DNA of 64,000 nt from Thiohalophilus sp. (lineage in GTDB: Bacteria > Pseudomonadota > Gammaproteobacteria > UBA6429 > Thiohalophilaceae), in NCBI RefSeq assembly GCF_034521165.1, contig NZ_JAXHMV010000012.1:129731-193730 (forward strand), in the 5' to 3' direction. Of the stretch, positions 18,112-26,149 are shown one piece after another (positions within the stretch are counted from its first letter, which is position 1; every line of letters starts with the position of its first letter). The notes below the pieces were generated by a model. It saw nothing but the letters and a program-made list of their open reading frames with translations, ran no database searches and was not told where the DNA came from. A program made the position numbers and the translations under genes.

Positions 18112-18737
18112 GCCAGTTTTTCCAGATCCACCCGGTAACGCCCCAGCCGCGGCTGATTCGCCAGGCGGTGGAGTTGCTGCGCCAGGGCGGGGTGATCGTC
18201 TATCCCACCGACTCGGCCTACGCGCTGGGTTGCCATCTGGAAGATAAAAAGGCGATGGAGCGCATTCGTCAGATTCGCCGGGTCGATGACAAGCACAACT
18301 TCACCCTGGTCTGCGCCGATCTCTCCCAGATCAGTGCCTATGCCAAGCTGACCAACAATACCCTGTTCCGGATCCTCAACAGCCATACCCCGGGGCCGTA
18401 CACCTTTATTCTCAATGCCACCAGCGAGGTGCCACGCCGCCTGCTGCATCCCAAGCGGCGCACCATCGGGATTCGCATTCCCGACAACCCTATTGCCCAG
18501 GCGCTGGTAGCCGAGCTGGGTGAGCCGATCATGAGCTCCACCCTGATCCTGCCCGGTCAGGAGATGCCCCTGACCGACCCGGAGGAAATCCGCGAGCAGC
18601 TGGAACACCAGGTGGACCTGGTCATCGACGGCGGTCATTGCGGCTTCGACCCCAGCACGGTGGTCGATATGACCGACGAGCTGCCCCGGGTGATTCGCCA
18701 GGGCAAGGGGGACCCGGCGCCGTTCGAGAGCGTCTGA
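18108..18737 (+). CDS. yciO: YciO/Sua5-TsaC family protein
   Basis: A 209-residue protein of the Sua5/YciO/YrdC fold: GGVIVYPTDSAYALGCHLEDKKA, KHNFTLVC, TPGPYTFIL, RRTIGIRIPDNP and a DGG...STVVD end. True TsaC makes threonylcarbamoyl-adenylate for tRNA t6A. YciO paralogues share the fold but appear to have little of that activity, and the association with rnm, trpS and rluB points to YciO. The start overlaps the rnm stop as ATGA. Confidence 0.88.
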   Translation: MSQFFQIHPVTPQPRLIRQAVELLRQGGVIVYPTDSAYALGCHLEDKKAMERIRQIRRVDDKHNFTLVCADLSQISAYAKLTNNTLFRILNSHTPGPYTFILNATSEVPRRLLHPKRRTIGIRIPDNPIAQALVAELGEPIMSSTLILPGQEMPLTDPEEIREQLEHQVDLVIDGGHCGFDPSTVVDMTDELPRVIRQGKGDPAPFESV

Positions 18738-18748
18738 ATCACCCCGAT

Positions 18749-18779
18749 TTGCCCGCTACAGGGGCCAACAGGGTATAAT
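18749..18779 (+). promoter_or_regulatory. Candidate sigma-70 promoter for trpS-scpAB-rluB
   Basis: A perfect TATAAT at 18774-18779 is preceded by TTGCCC at 18749-18754 with a 19-bp spacer. It lies in the 174-bp gap after yciO, about 130 bp upstream of trpS. The -10 is convincing and the -35 and spacing are only fair. Confidence 0.45.
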
Positions 18780-18911
18780 GCCCGGCCTGTCCAGCGGGGG
18801 TGCCCGGTACGACAGAACAATGATAATGATGATCCCCGTGGCCGGTGACGGCCGACTATCAGCACGGCTGTGCCCCGGGCATGGCCGGCGATTTCTATTC
18901 TGGAGCCTGAA

Positions 18912-20129
18912 TTGACTGCTTTGCCCAATCAGAAACAACGTGTGCTGTCCGGCATGCGGCCGACCGGCGCCCTGCACCTGGGCCATTACCACGGGGTGCT
19001 GAAAAACTGGATCAAACTGCAGCACGAGTACGAGTGCTTTTTCTTCGTCGCCGACTGGCATGCCCTGACCACCCACTACGAGGATCCGCAGATCATCGAG
19101 CAGAGTGTCTGGGAGATGGTCATCGACTGGCTCTCGGTGGGCGTCAATCCCGGCTCGGCCACCCTGTTCATCCAGTCCCGGGTGCCGGAGCATGCCGAGC
19201 TGCATCTGCTGCTGTCGATGATCACCCCGCTGGGCTGGCTGGAGCGGGTGCCGAGCTTCAAGGATCAGCAGGAGAAACTCAAGGAGCGGGACCTGGCCAC
19301 CTACGGTTTTCTGGGGTATCCCCTGCTGCAAAGCGCCGATATCCTGATGTACAAGGCCGGGCTGGTCCCGGTCGGCGAGGATCAGGTGGCCCACGTGGAG
19401 CTGACCCGCGAGGTGGCGCGCCGTTTTAACTATTTATATGGTCGCGAACCGGGCTTCGAGGAAAAGGTCGAGGCGGCGATCAAGAAAATGGGCAAGAAAA
19501 ACGCCAAGCTCTACCAGGAGCTGCGACGCCGTTTTCAGGAGCAGGGCGATGATGAGGCGCTGCACACCGCCCAGGCGCTGCTCGACGATCAACAGAACAT
19601 CACCCTGGGCGACAAGGAGCGACTGTTCGGTTATCTGGAAGGCGGCGGCCGGATTATCCTGCCCGAGCCCGACAGTCTGCTGACGCCGGCGCCGAAGATG
19701 CCCGGTCTGGACGGGCAGAAAATGTCCAAGTCCTATCACAATACCCTCTCGTTACGCGAAGATCCCGCCGAGATCGAGAAAAAACTGCGCACCATGCCGA
19801 CCGACCCGGCCCGGGTGCGACGCACCGATCCCGGCGATCCAGAAAAATGCCCGGTGTGGAAACTCCATCAGGTATACTCCCCGGACGAGGTGCGGGATTG
19901 GGTGCAGCAGGGCTGCACCAGCGCCGGCATCGGCTGCCTGGAATGCAAGGCGCCGGTGATCGAGGCGGTCAAGGCCGAGCTGGCACCGATCCACGAACGC
20001 GCCATGGAATATCAACAGGATACGGGACTGGTGCGCAAGATTATCACCGAAGGCTGCGACAAGGCCCGGGATACCGCGCGCCAGACCCTGCAGGAAGTCC
20101 GGCAGGCCATGGGCCTGGAGTATCGCTGA
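18912..20129 (+). CDS. trpS: Tryptophanyl-tRNA synthetase
   Basis: Class I synthetase charging tRNA-Trp. The HIGH-like motif is in RPTGALHLGHYHG and the KMSKS motif in GQKMSKSYHN. With TTG 18912 as start (GGAG ten bases upstream) the product is about 405 residues. This is the longer TrpS type with an insertion between the Rossmann halves (about residues 175-235). An ATG at 18870 would add 14 residues unlike family N-termini, so the TTG is preferred. It is followed after three bases by scpA, a common proteobacterial arrangement. Confidence 0.93.
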   Translation: MTALPNQKQRVLSGMRPTGALHLGHYHGVLKNWIKLQHEYECFFFVADWHALTTHYEDPQIIEQSVWEMVIDWLSVGVNPGSATLFIQSRVPEHAELHLLLSMITPLGWLERVPSFKDQQEKLKERDLATYGFLGYPLLQSADILMYKAGLVPVGEDQVAHVELTREVARRFNYLYGREPGFEEKVEAAIKKMGKKNAKLYQELRRRFQEQGDDEALHTAQALLDDQQNITLGDKERLFGYLEGGGRIILPEPDSLLTPAPKMPGLDGQKMSKSYHNTLSLREDPAEIEKKLRTMPTDPARVRRTDPGDPEKCPVWKLHQVYSPDEVRDWVQQGCTSAGIGCLECKAPVIEAVKAELAPIHERAMEYQQDTGLVRKIITEGCDKARDTARQTLQEVRQAMGLEYR

Positions 20130-20132
20130 TTC

Positions 20133-20975
20133 ATGACCGACACCATCGAGCACCACGACAGCCAGGAGACGCCCGAGCAGCAGGAGATGCCCTTCGCCGT
20201 GGTGCAGGGCACGCCGATGACGGTGCTGCCCAAGGATCTCTATATTCCCCCCGATGCGCTGGAAGTGTTCCTGGCGGAAACCTTCGCCGGGCCGCTGGAT
20301 CTGCTGCTGTATCTGATCAAGCGCCAGAATCTGGACATTCTCGATCTGCCGATCGCCACCATCACCGCCCAGTACATGGAGTACGTGGAGCTGATGAGCG
20401 AACTGCGTCTGGAGCTGGCCGCCGAGTATCTGGTGATGGCGGCCATGCTGGCCGAGATCAAATCGCGCATGCTGCTGCCGCGGCCGGTCAGCGAGGAAGA
20501 AGAAGAGGGCGATCCGCGTGCCGAACTGGTGCGTCGACTGCAGGAATACGAACGCTTCAAAAAAGCCGCCGAGGATATCGACGAGTTGCCGCGGGTCGGG
20601 CGCGATGTATTTCCTGCCGAGGTCAAGGCGCCCGATCTCAAGGTGGTGCGTACCCCGCCGGAAGTGGATATCAAGGATGTGCTGGCCGCGTTTACCGATG
20701 TCATGCGCCGGGCCTCCAGGTATGAACACCATCATATCCAGATGGAGCCGTTGTCGGTGCGCGAGCGCATGTCGCGGGTGCTGGGGGCGGTCAAGTCCGA
20801 CAGCTTTACCGATTTCAACGCGCTGTTTAGCCTCGAAGAGGGACGCAGCGGCGTGGTCGTGACGCTGCTGGCGATTCTGGAGCTGCTCAAACAACACCTG
20901 ATCGAAATGGTCCAGACCGAGGTCTACGGACCGATTCATGTCAAAGCCAGACAAGCCGAGAACAACCCCGAGTAA
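20133..20975 (+). CDS. scpA: Segregation and condensation protein A (kleisin)
   Basis: ScpA is the kleisin that bridges the SMC heads. The 280-residue product has an unconserved N-terminal 40 residues, then FAGPLDLLLYLIKRQNLDILDLPI (first half of the N-terminal SMC-binding domain), AAEYLVMAAMLAEIKSRMLLP, an acidic stretch, and the C-terminal winged helix (VVVTLLAILELLKQHLIEM). It is encoded three bases after trpS and upstream of scpB, and would act with the SMC encoded at the left edge. Confidence 0.94.
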   Translation: MTDTIEHHDSQETPEQQEMPFAVVQGTPMTVLPKDLYIPPDALEVFLAETFAGPLDLLLYLIKRQNLDILDLPIATITAQYMEYVELMSELRLELAAEYLVMAAMLAEIKSRMLLPRPVSEEEEEGDPRAELVRRLQEYERFKKAAEDIDELPRVGRDVFPAEVKAPDLKVVRTPPEVDIKDVLAAFTDVMRRASRYEHHHIQMEPLSVRERMSRVLGAVKSDSFTDFNALFSLEEGRSGVVVTLLAILELLKQHLIEMVQTEVYGPIHVKARQAENNPE

Positions 20976-21003
20976 TCAGGGACAACCAGGGCCGAAATGA
21001 TCC

Positions 21004-21846
21004 ATGACTGAACAGGAACTCAAACGCATCATCGAATCCGTGCTGTTTGCCGCCGACGATCCGGTGAACCTCAACCAGTTACAGGAGGTGTTCAACGACG
21101 ACAATGCGCCTGACCTTGAGGCGATCAAGGCGGCGCTTGCCGCGTTGCAGGAAGACTATGCCGATCACAGCCTGGAATTGCGCCAGGTGGGTTCCGGTTA
21201 TCGTTTTCAGGTGAAACAGGATTACGCCAACTGGGTTTCGAAGCTGTGGGAGGAAAAGCCGGCCCGCTATTCCCGCGCCGTGCTTGAGACCCTGGCGCTG
21301 ATCGCCTATCGCCAGCCCATCACCCGGGGCGAGATCGAGGAGATCCGTGGCGTCAGTGTCAGCACTCAGATCATCAAAACCCTGCAGGAACGCGAATGGG
21401 TCAAGGTAGTGGGCCATCGCGATGTGCCGGGCAAACCGGCGCTGTACGCCTCCACCCGGGAATTTCTTGATTACTTCAATCTGCAAAGCCTGCAGGATCT
21501 GCCGCCGCTGGCGGAACTGCGCGATATCGATTCCATCAATGCCGAACTGGACTGGGGGGAAAGCCAGCAGGGTGAAGACGCCTCGCAAATGCAGAACGCC
21601 CCGGATGAACCGCTTGAAGCCGAACACCCGGATGAGGTGGCAGCGATCAATGACGCTGACGACGAAGCCGCCGGCCATGACGCTGACGAAACCATCGGTC
21701 ATGAAGCCGATGACGTTGAAACCGATACTGAAGTCGAAATCGAAGCTGAAGTCGAAGCGCAGGGCGAGTCCGACGCCGGTGATGAGCCCGAAGAAACCGA
21801 CAATGACGAGAGCCGCACGACCCGGGTGCTGAGCGCCGAGCACTGA
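21004..21846 (+). CDS. scpB: Segregation and condensation protein B with long acidic tail
   Basis: ScpB dimers bind ScpA and regulate the SMC complex. Residues 1-185 form the two winged helices (LKRIIESVLFAADDPVNLNQL, ETLALIAYRQPITRGEIEEIRGVSV, YASTREFLDYFNLQSLQDLPPL). The last ~95 residues are a very acidic Asp/Glu tail with near-repeats (EVEIEAEVEAQ), longer than in most ScpBs. The tail reads as low complexity rather than a domain. The gene is followed six bases later by rluB. Confidence 0.93.
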   Translation: MTEQELKRIIESVLFAADDPVNLNQLQEVFNDDNAPDLEAIKAALAALQEDYADHSLELRQVGSGYRFQVKQDYANWVSKLWEEKPARYSRAVLETLALIAYRQPITRGEIEEIRGVSVSTQIIKTLQEREWVKVVGHRDVPGKPALYASTREFLDYFNLQSLQDLPPLAELRDIDSINAELDWGESQQGEDASQMQNAPDEPLEAEHPDEVAAINDADDEAAGHDADETIGHEADDVETDTEVEIEAEVEAQGESDAGDEPEETDNDESRTTRVLSAEH

Positions 21847-21852
21847 CACCCG

Positions 21853-22689
21853 ATGGCTGAACGCGTACAAAAAGTCCTGGCCCAGGCGGGCTATGGCTCT
21901 CGCCGGGAGATCGAATCCTGGATCGAGCAGGGCCGCATCGAGATCAACGGCAAGCCGGCCCGGTTGGGTGACAAGGTCGAACTGACGGATGAAATCCGGC
22001 TCAACGGCAAGCCGGTGCGCCGGACGCTGGACCTCGCCCCGCGCCGCATCCTCGCCTACAACAAGCCCGAAGGTGAAATCTGTACCCGGGACGATCCCGA
22101 AGGCCGCTCGACGGTGTTCGCCAAATTGCCGCCGGTCAAAAACGGCCGCTGGATCATCGTCGGCCGCCTGGATATCAACTCCTCCGGCCTGATCCTGTTT
22201 ACCACCGACGGCGAACTGGCCAACCGGCTGATGCATCCCTCCTCTGAAATCGAACGGGAATACGCCGTGCGCGTGCTGGGCGAGCTTTCCGACGACCATT
22301 ACCGACAGCTGCGCGAGGGTGTGCAACTGGATGACGGCCCGGCACGGTTCGACGACATCGTCGACGGGGGCGGACAGGGTGTGAACCACTGGTATTACGT
22401 GCTGCTGCACGAAGGTCGCAACCGCGAAGTACGACGCCTGTTCGACGCCGTCGGGGTTACGGTCAACCGCCTGATCCGAACCCGCTTCGGCAACCTGTTC
22501 CTGCCCCGCAACCTGCCGCAGGGCCAATGGCGCGAACTCGGTGAGAAAGACATCAACCACGTCCTGGCCATGGTCGGCATGGACGAAGCCCTGCCCGAAT
22601 CGCCACGTTCAACGAAAAAGACAACCCGGAAGAAAACGGTTCGCAAAAAACAATCCCGTAAAAAAACATCCCGCCAGGCTAAACGATAA
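21853..22689 (+). CDS. rluB: 23S rRNA pseudouridine2605 synthase RluB
   Basis: A 278-residue pseudouridine synthase of the RsuA/RluB group. The S4 domain is at residues 1-60 (RVQKVLAQAGYGSRREIESWI). The catalytic aspartate is in VGRLDINSSGLIL, with the RNA-binding LLHEGRNREVRRLF later. The C-terminal ~40 residues are Lys/Arg-rich (TRKKTVRKKQSRKK), as in RluB of many proteobacteria. It closes the trpS-scpA-scpB-rluB operon. Confidence 0.93.
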   Translation: MAERVQKVLAQAGYGSRREIESWIEQGRIEINGKPARLGDKVELTDEIRLNGKPVRRTLDLAPRRILAYNKPEGEICTRDDPEGRSTVFAKLPPVKNGRWIIVGRLDINSSGLILFTTDGELANRLMHPSSEIEREYAVRVLGELSDDHYRQLREGVQLDDGPARFDDIVDGGGQGVNHWYYVLLHEGRNREVRRLFDAVGVTVNRLIRTRFGNLFLPRNLPQGQWRELGEKDINHVLAMVGMDEALPESPRSTKKTTRKKTVRKKQSRKKTSRQAKR

Positions 22690-22691
22690 AA

Positions 22692-22981
22692 TCCACTTTT
22701 CCTGCACGCTGGGAAAACGCAAAGAACGCAAAGGCGCAGAGAACGCAAAGTTTTACTTATAACGGAAATGATTTTCTTTGCGTCCTCCGCGTTATTTTCC
22801 GCCATATACGAGAAAAGTGGTAAAGATTAAATAAAGCACCGTTGGAGCGCCTGTGGCGCGACAGGTTGTACGTAACGATAAGTTCTATCGCGGCGGAGCC
22901 GCTCCTACGAGCTATCTAACCGGGGTTTGATGTTCCTCGGCACTCGTGACTCGTTCCTCGGAACTCGCCCGCGAGGCGCGG
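22692..22981. repeat. Mosaic of three repeat families in the rluB 3' gap
   Basis: From left: arms of AACGCAAAG-type units (22715-22750) facing CTTTGCGTCCTCCGCGTTA (about 22776-22795), and outside them a CCACTTTTC / GAAAAGTGG pair; then a GGAGCGCC/TATCGCGGCGGAGCCGCTCCTAC element (about 22840-22910); then heptads of the NNNCTCG type (22932-22970). No gene is seen in these 290 bases. Confidence 0.75.
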
Positions 22982-22984
22982 GCG

Positions 22985-23413
22985 TCAGCTCGCCTGTTTG
23001 ATCTGGTGCTTGGAGCGCAGGGTATAGGGTTTGATTTCTTTGGGCAGTTCTATGTATTCGCTCAGCAGGATGACTACCTTGCGTTGCTCACCGGCGCCGA
23101 TCTGTTTGAGTTTGTCGACGACTTTCTTGTCTTCCAGTGCCGCGTTGAAATCGCGCAGGATATAAATCCCGAAATGGGGAGTATTGTCGATATGCTCGAG
23201 TACTTCCAGCGGGGTACGGGTGCGGGGCAGGGTGATGTGGGCGGCCCCCAAACGATGCATGCCTTCATCCGGCAGGTGCATGTAAAAGGCCTTGTTGCTG
23301 AAGCGGCTGAGCTGGGTGAACAGTTCGCTGACCCGGTCGGTATCGTAGGTTTCGATGCTGACCAGCTTGAAGCGGCTGTCGAGGACTTTTTCCAGTTGTT
23401 GCAGATAATTCAT
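22985..23413 (-). CDS. Hypothetical protein, resembles the N-terminal region of Ycf46-type AAA proteins
   Basis: A 142-residue soluble protein. The arrangement LEKVLDSRFKLVSIETYDTDRVSELF ... ILRDFNAALED ... VVILLSEYIELPKEI recalls the N-terminal, nucleotide-site-lacking domain of Ycf46-like AAA+ proteins, in which the helper domain precedes the ATPase module. No Walker A motif or ATPase module follows: the frame ends in a basic tail. It could be a stand-alone domain gene or a truncated remnant. Codon use is native and the start at 23413 is the only good ATG. Confidence 0.65.
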   Translation of the reverse strand: MNYLQQLEKVLDSRFKLVSIETYDTDRVSELFTQLSRFSNKAFYMHLPDEGMHRLGAAHITLPRTRTPLEVLEHIDNTPHFGIYILRDFNAALEDKKVVDKLKQIGAGEQRKVVILLSEYIELPKEIKPYTLRSKHQIKQAS

Positions 23414-23507
23414 TAGCGTTGCTGCCGGGGCCGGGTTTGGCTACCAGTATAGCCGGTTTGCCTTTCGGCAACAGTCTGCGGGTGTGACCGGGTTCAAATT
23501 CCGGCGA

Positions 23508-24449
23508 TCAGCTAACTTCACTCTGTTTGGCCTGCTCTGCAAAGAAGGCGACGACCCGGTTGCGACCGGCTTTTTTCGCCTCGTACATGGCATGATCGGC
23601 CTTGTCGAACAGGGACTTGCTGTCATCCTGGCGGCCGAGGCTGGCAACGCCGAAACTGGCGGTGACCGGAATATTCAACCCTTTAGAGCTGAAGAGGGTC
23701 CGGTTGACCGCTTCACGCAGGCGCTGGGCGACGAGTTCGGCACCTGTCCGGTCGGTGTTGCTCAACAGGATGACAAACTCCTCGCCGCCGTAACGATAGA
23801 CTATGTCGCTGCTGCGCATGTTCAGCATCAGGGTTTCGGCAAAGATACGCAGCACGTCATCGCCCACGGCATGGCCGTGCTCGTCGTTAATCAGCTTGAA
23901 GTCATCCAGGTCGGTCACCACCAGGGACAGGGGCACCTGGTTCCGATGGGCCAGATCGACCTCGCGCACCAGGCTGGAGTCGAAGGCCGCCCGGTTGTGT
24001 ACGCCGGTCAACTGATCGAAATGGGCCGCATGCAGGGCGCGTTGATACCAGATCCCGTTGCGCAGAGGGTAAATCAGCTGGCAGAGCAGATTTTCGATCT
24101 TCTGCAGTTCCTCCTCGGCAAACCGCTGGCGGCGGGTGAAAACCAGCTCGCCGAGGAATTCACCGGCAAGTTTTAGCCGGTAGGAACAACTGTGCCGCTT
24201 GCGGCTCCCCTGCTCGAATTCCATGCCCAGCGCGTCATAACTGTAATGGGCGCTGTCAAAATCGACCCGAATGCGTGCGTTGTCGAGAAAATGCCCGAGT
24301 ATCTGATTGATTTCCAGGGTCGTTTGCAGCAGACCCGCCAGCTCCAGCGTCTGTTGCAGGTCCGTTGGCGCAATGCCAAGCTGGTCCTGGCCGAGATTCC
24401 CGGCGGTGACGGAAGTGTCCTGGCTGCCTGTTGTACTGTTTATCGCCAT
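23508..24449 (-). CDS. Diguanylate cyclase (GGDEF domain)
   Basis: About 313 residues. The N-terminal ~150 residues form an undefined sensory region without membrane helices (GAF-like length). The C-terminal GGDEF domain carries the active site YGGEEF and an intact inhibitory I-site RxxD five residues before it (MRSSDIVYRY), so product inhibition by c-di-GMP is expected. Other motifs are FDQLTGVHNRAAF and DLDDFKLINDEHGH. ATG 24449 follows a GAAGGGCG site, while an upstream frame extension lacks one. No EAL domain is present. It is probably monocistronic. Confidence 0.9.
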   Translation of the reverse strand: MAINSTTGSQDTSVTAGNLGQDQLGIAPTDLQQTLELAGLLQTTLEINQILGHFLDNARIRVDFDSAHYSYDALGMEFEQGSRKRHSCSYRLKLAGEFLGELVFTRRQRFAEEELQKIENLLCQLIYPLRNGIWYQRALHAAHFDQLTGVHNRAAFDSSLVREVDLAHRNQVPLSLVVTDLDDFKLINDEHGHAVGDDVLRIFAETLMLNMRSSDIVYRYGGEEFVILLSNTDRTGAELVAQRLREAVNRTLFSSKGLNIPVTASFGVASLGRQDDSKSLFDKADHAMYEAKKAGRNRVVAFFAEQAKQSEVS

Positions 24450-24671
24450 GTTTTCGCCCTTCACATGCATTGCTGGACTCAATATGCGAAAAGTGTGCCA
24501 GTCATGTAAAAGCTTTTAAATATATTAAAAACAAAGAGTTACAACTGCTTTATGGGGCGGCGTGTCAGGACGTCAATTCACTGACGCCTGCGGACTTGTT
24601 TTTCCGGAACGGCTGGGTAACAGTGCGGTCTAAAAAAACGAATCAGCATCGCGATTCAAAAGGGGGAGAAC

Positions 24672-25718
24672 ATGCTGCTGAAGAAATTCTGGATAATTGT
24701 CCCGGCGGCGCTGTTGCTGCTGGCCGGCAAACCCGCGCTGGCCGCCGACGGTGAGGGGCTGGATGAAGGAATGAACAACCCGGGCTATCACGAGAAACCG
24801 GCCTGGTTCAAAAACTCATTCCTGGATATTCGCGAGGATATCGAAGAAGCCGCGCAGCAGGACAAGCGGTTGATGCTCTATTTTTATCAGGATGGCTGTC
24901 CCTATTGCGCCAAGTTGCTGCAGGATAACTTCGGTCAGAAAAATATTGCCGATGTGACACAGGAAAACTTCGATGTCATCGCCATCAATATGTGGGGCGA
25001 CCGGGAAGTGACCGATCTGAATGGCAATATGCTGACCGAAAAGAAGTTCGCCGAGAACCTGAAGGTCATGTTTACCCCGACGCTGTTGATGATGAATGAA
25101 AACGGCCAGGTCGTGCTGCGCATCAACGGCTATTATGCACCGAACAAATTCATGGCGGCCCTGGAATACGTCAGCCAGAAAAAAGAAAACCAGCTGAGTT
25201 TTCGTGAGTATTACAAACAGCAGGGCGGCGAGAAAGCCAGCGGCAAATTGCACCAGGCCGATTTCCTGATGGGACCACCGTATAACCTGGAAAAACTGAC
25301 CAGCAGGGAACAACCCCTGTTGTTAATGTTCGAACAAAAGCAATGCAAGGCCTGCGACGAGCTGCACGGAGATATCTATCCGCGCGAGGCAACCCGCGAA
25401 CAGCTGAAGCGTTTTGACGTGGTACGCCTGGATATGTGGAGCGATCAAAAAGTCGTCGGTCCCGACGGCAAGCGCACCACCGCCAAAAAACTGGCCGGCG
25501 AACTGAATATCAAATATGCCCCGACGCTGGTGTTTTTCGATAACAGCGGTAACGAGGTCTTCCGTGCCGAGGCCTATCTGCGTGCTTTCCACGTCCAGTC
25601 AGTGATGGACTACGTCGCCTCCGGCGCCTACAAGGAACAGCCCAACTTCCAGCGCTACATCTCCGCCCGGGCCGACAAACTCGAAGCACAGGGCGTGCAT
25701 GTGGATCTCTGGGATTAG
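24672..25718 (+). CDS. Exported protein with two thioredoxin-like domains (SoxW-like)
   Basis: A 348-residue periplasmic protein with a signal peptide (residues 1-24, cleavage after ALA-AD). Two tandem thioredoxin folds each keep a CxxC: CPYC in FYQDGCPYCAKLLQ (about 75) and CKAC in FEQKQCKACDELH (about 221). Each has a cis-Pro-like segment (FTPTLLMMNENG, YAPTLVFFDNSG). The two halves are clearly homologous, so the gene arose by internal duplication. SoxW-type thioredoxins serve periplasmic redox work, for example in sulfur oxidation or cytochrome maturation; the substrate here is unknown. The C-terminus (GVHVDLWD) is echoed downstream as a remnant at 25930-25978. Confidence 0.85.
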   Translation: MLLKKFWIIVPAALLLLAGKPALAADGEGLDEGMNNPGYHEKPAWFKNSFLDIREDIEEAAQQDKRLMLYFYQDGCPYCAKLLQDNFGQKNIADVTQENFDVIAINMWGDREVTDLNGNMLTEKKFAENLKVMFTPTLLMMNENGQVVLRINGYYAPNKFMAALEYVSQKKENQLSFREYYKQQGGEKASGKLHQADFLMGPPYNLEKLTSREQPLLLMFEQKQCKACDELHGDIYPREATREQLKRFDVVRLDMWSDQKVVGPDGKRTTAKKLAGELNIKYAPTLVFFDNSGNEVFRAEAYLRAFHVQSVMDYVASGAYKEQPNFQRYISARADKLEAQGVHVDLWD

Positions 25719-25741
25719 TTCCATGTTTTGAGGCTCTGAGG

Positions 25742-25890
25742 ATTAACGCAAAGGACGCAAAGACGCCAAGGACGCAGAGTTCAAAATAAAAATTGGTAGA
25801 ATTGTTTAAAGGACCCCGGTATTCGCATGACTGTGAAGCCGGGTTTCTTATTTGAGCACGCGTTTTCTTTGCGTTCTCTGCGTTATTTAC
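25742..25890. repeat. ACGCAAAG-type palindrome after the thioredoxin gene
   Basis: Left arm of ACGCAAAG/ACGCCAAGG units (25744-25780) and right arm CTTTGCGTTCTCTGCGTTA (about 25868-25886) face each other across about 85 bases that contain no gene. The element is repeated at 25998-26141. Confidence 0.8.
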
Positions 25891-25929
25891 AGGCATGAAT
25901 GTCAGGTAGCGCTATGCGCAACCTGACCT

Positions 25930-25978
25930 ATGGAACTCGAAGAACAGGAAGTCCATGTAGATCTCTGGGGATAATCTC
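25930..25978 (+). pseudogene. 3'-terminal remnant of a second thioredoxin-like gene
   Basis: ATG GAA CTC ... reads MELEEQEVHVDLWG then TAA and matches the C-terminus LEAQGVHVDLWD of the gene ending at 25718. The similarity spans 85 bp without gaps (25934-26018 against 25678-25762, about 82% identical) and runs on into the repeat that follows. Differences within VHVDLW are synonymous. This fits the surviving end of a diverged paralogue better than a recent slip duplication. Confidence 0.6.
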
Positions 25979-25997
25979 ATTTTTGTATGCTCTGGGA

Positions 25998-26141
25998 ATT
26001 AACGCAAAGGACGCAAAGTTACGATTATAAAAACCTGGTGCTTCTAAAACCAAAACCCTGGCATTAATGTAATGCTAGAGTTTTATTTTGAATAAATATT
26101 TCTCTGCGTTCTTGGCGTCTTTGCGTCCTTTGCGTTATTTA
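25998..26141. repeat. Second ACGCAAAG-type palindrome
   Basis: Arms at 25999-26018 and 26102-26141 (TCTGCGTTCTTGGCGTCTTTGCGTCC pattern) enclose an AT-rich stretch with no gene. With the copy at 25742-25890 it brackets the thioredoxin remnant. A short palindrome, AGGTAGCGCTATGCGCAACCT, lies between them at about 25903-25925. Confidence 0.75.
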
Positions 26142-26149
26142 CAGCACCC

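Noticed and set aside
18108..18737. Essential tsaC gene
   Set aside because: Gene context (rnm, trpS, rluB) indicates the YciO paralogue.
21079..22560. Long minus-strand open frame opposite scpB and rluB (493 codons)
   Set aside because: It mirrors two genes with clear family motifs and contains no domain of its own. It is a GC-bias shadow.
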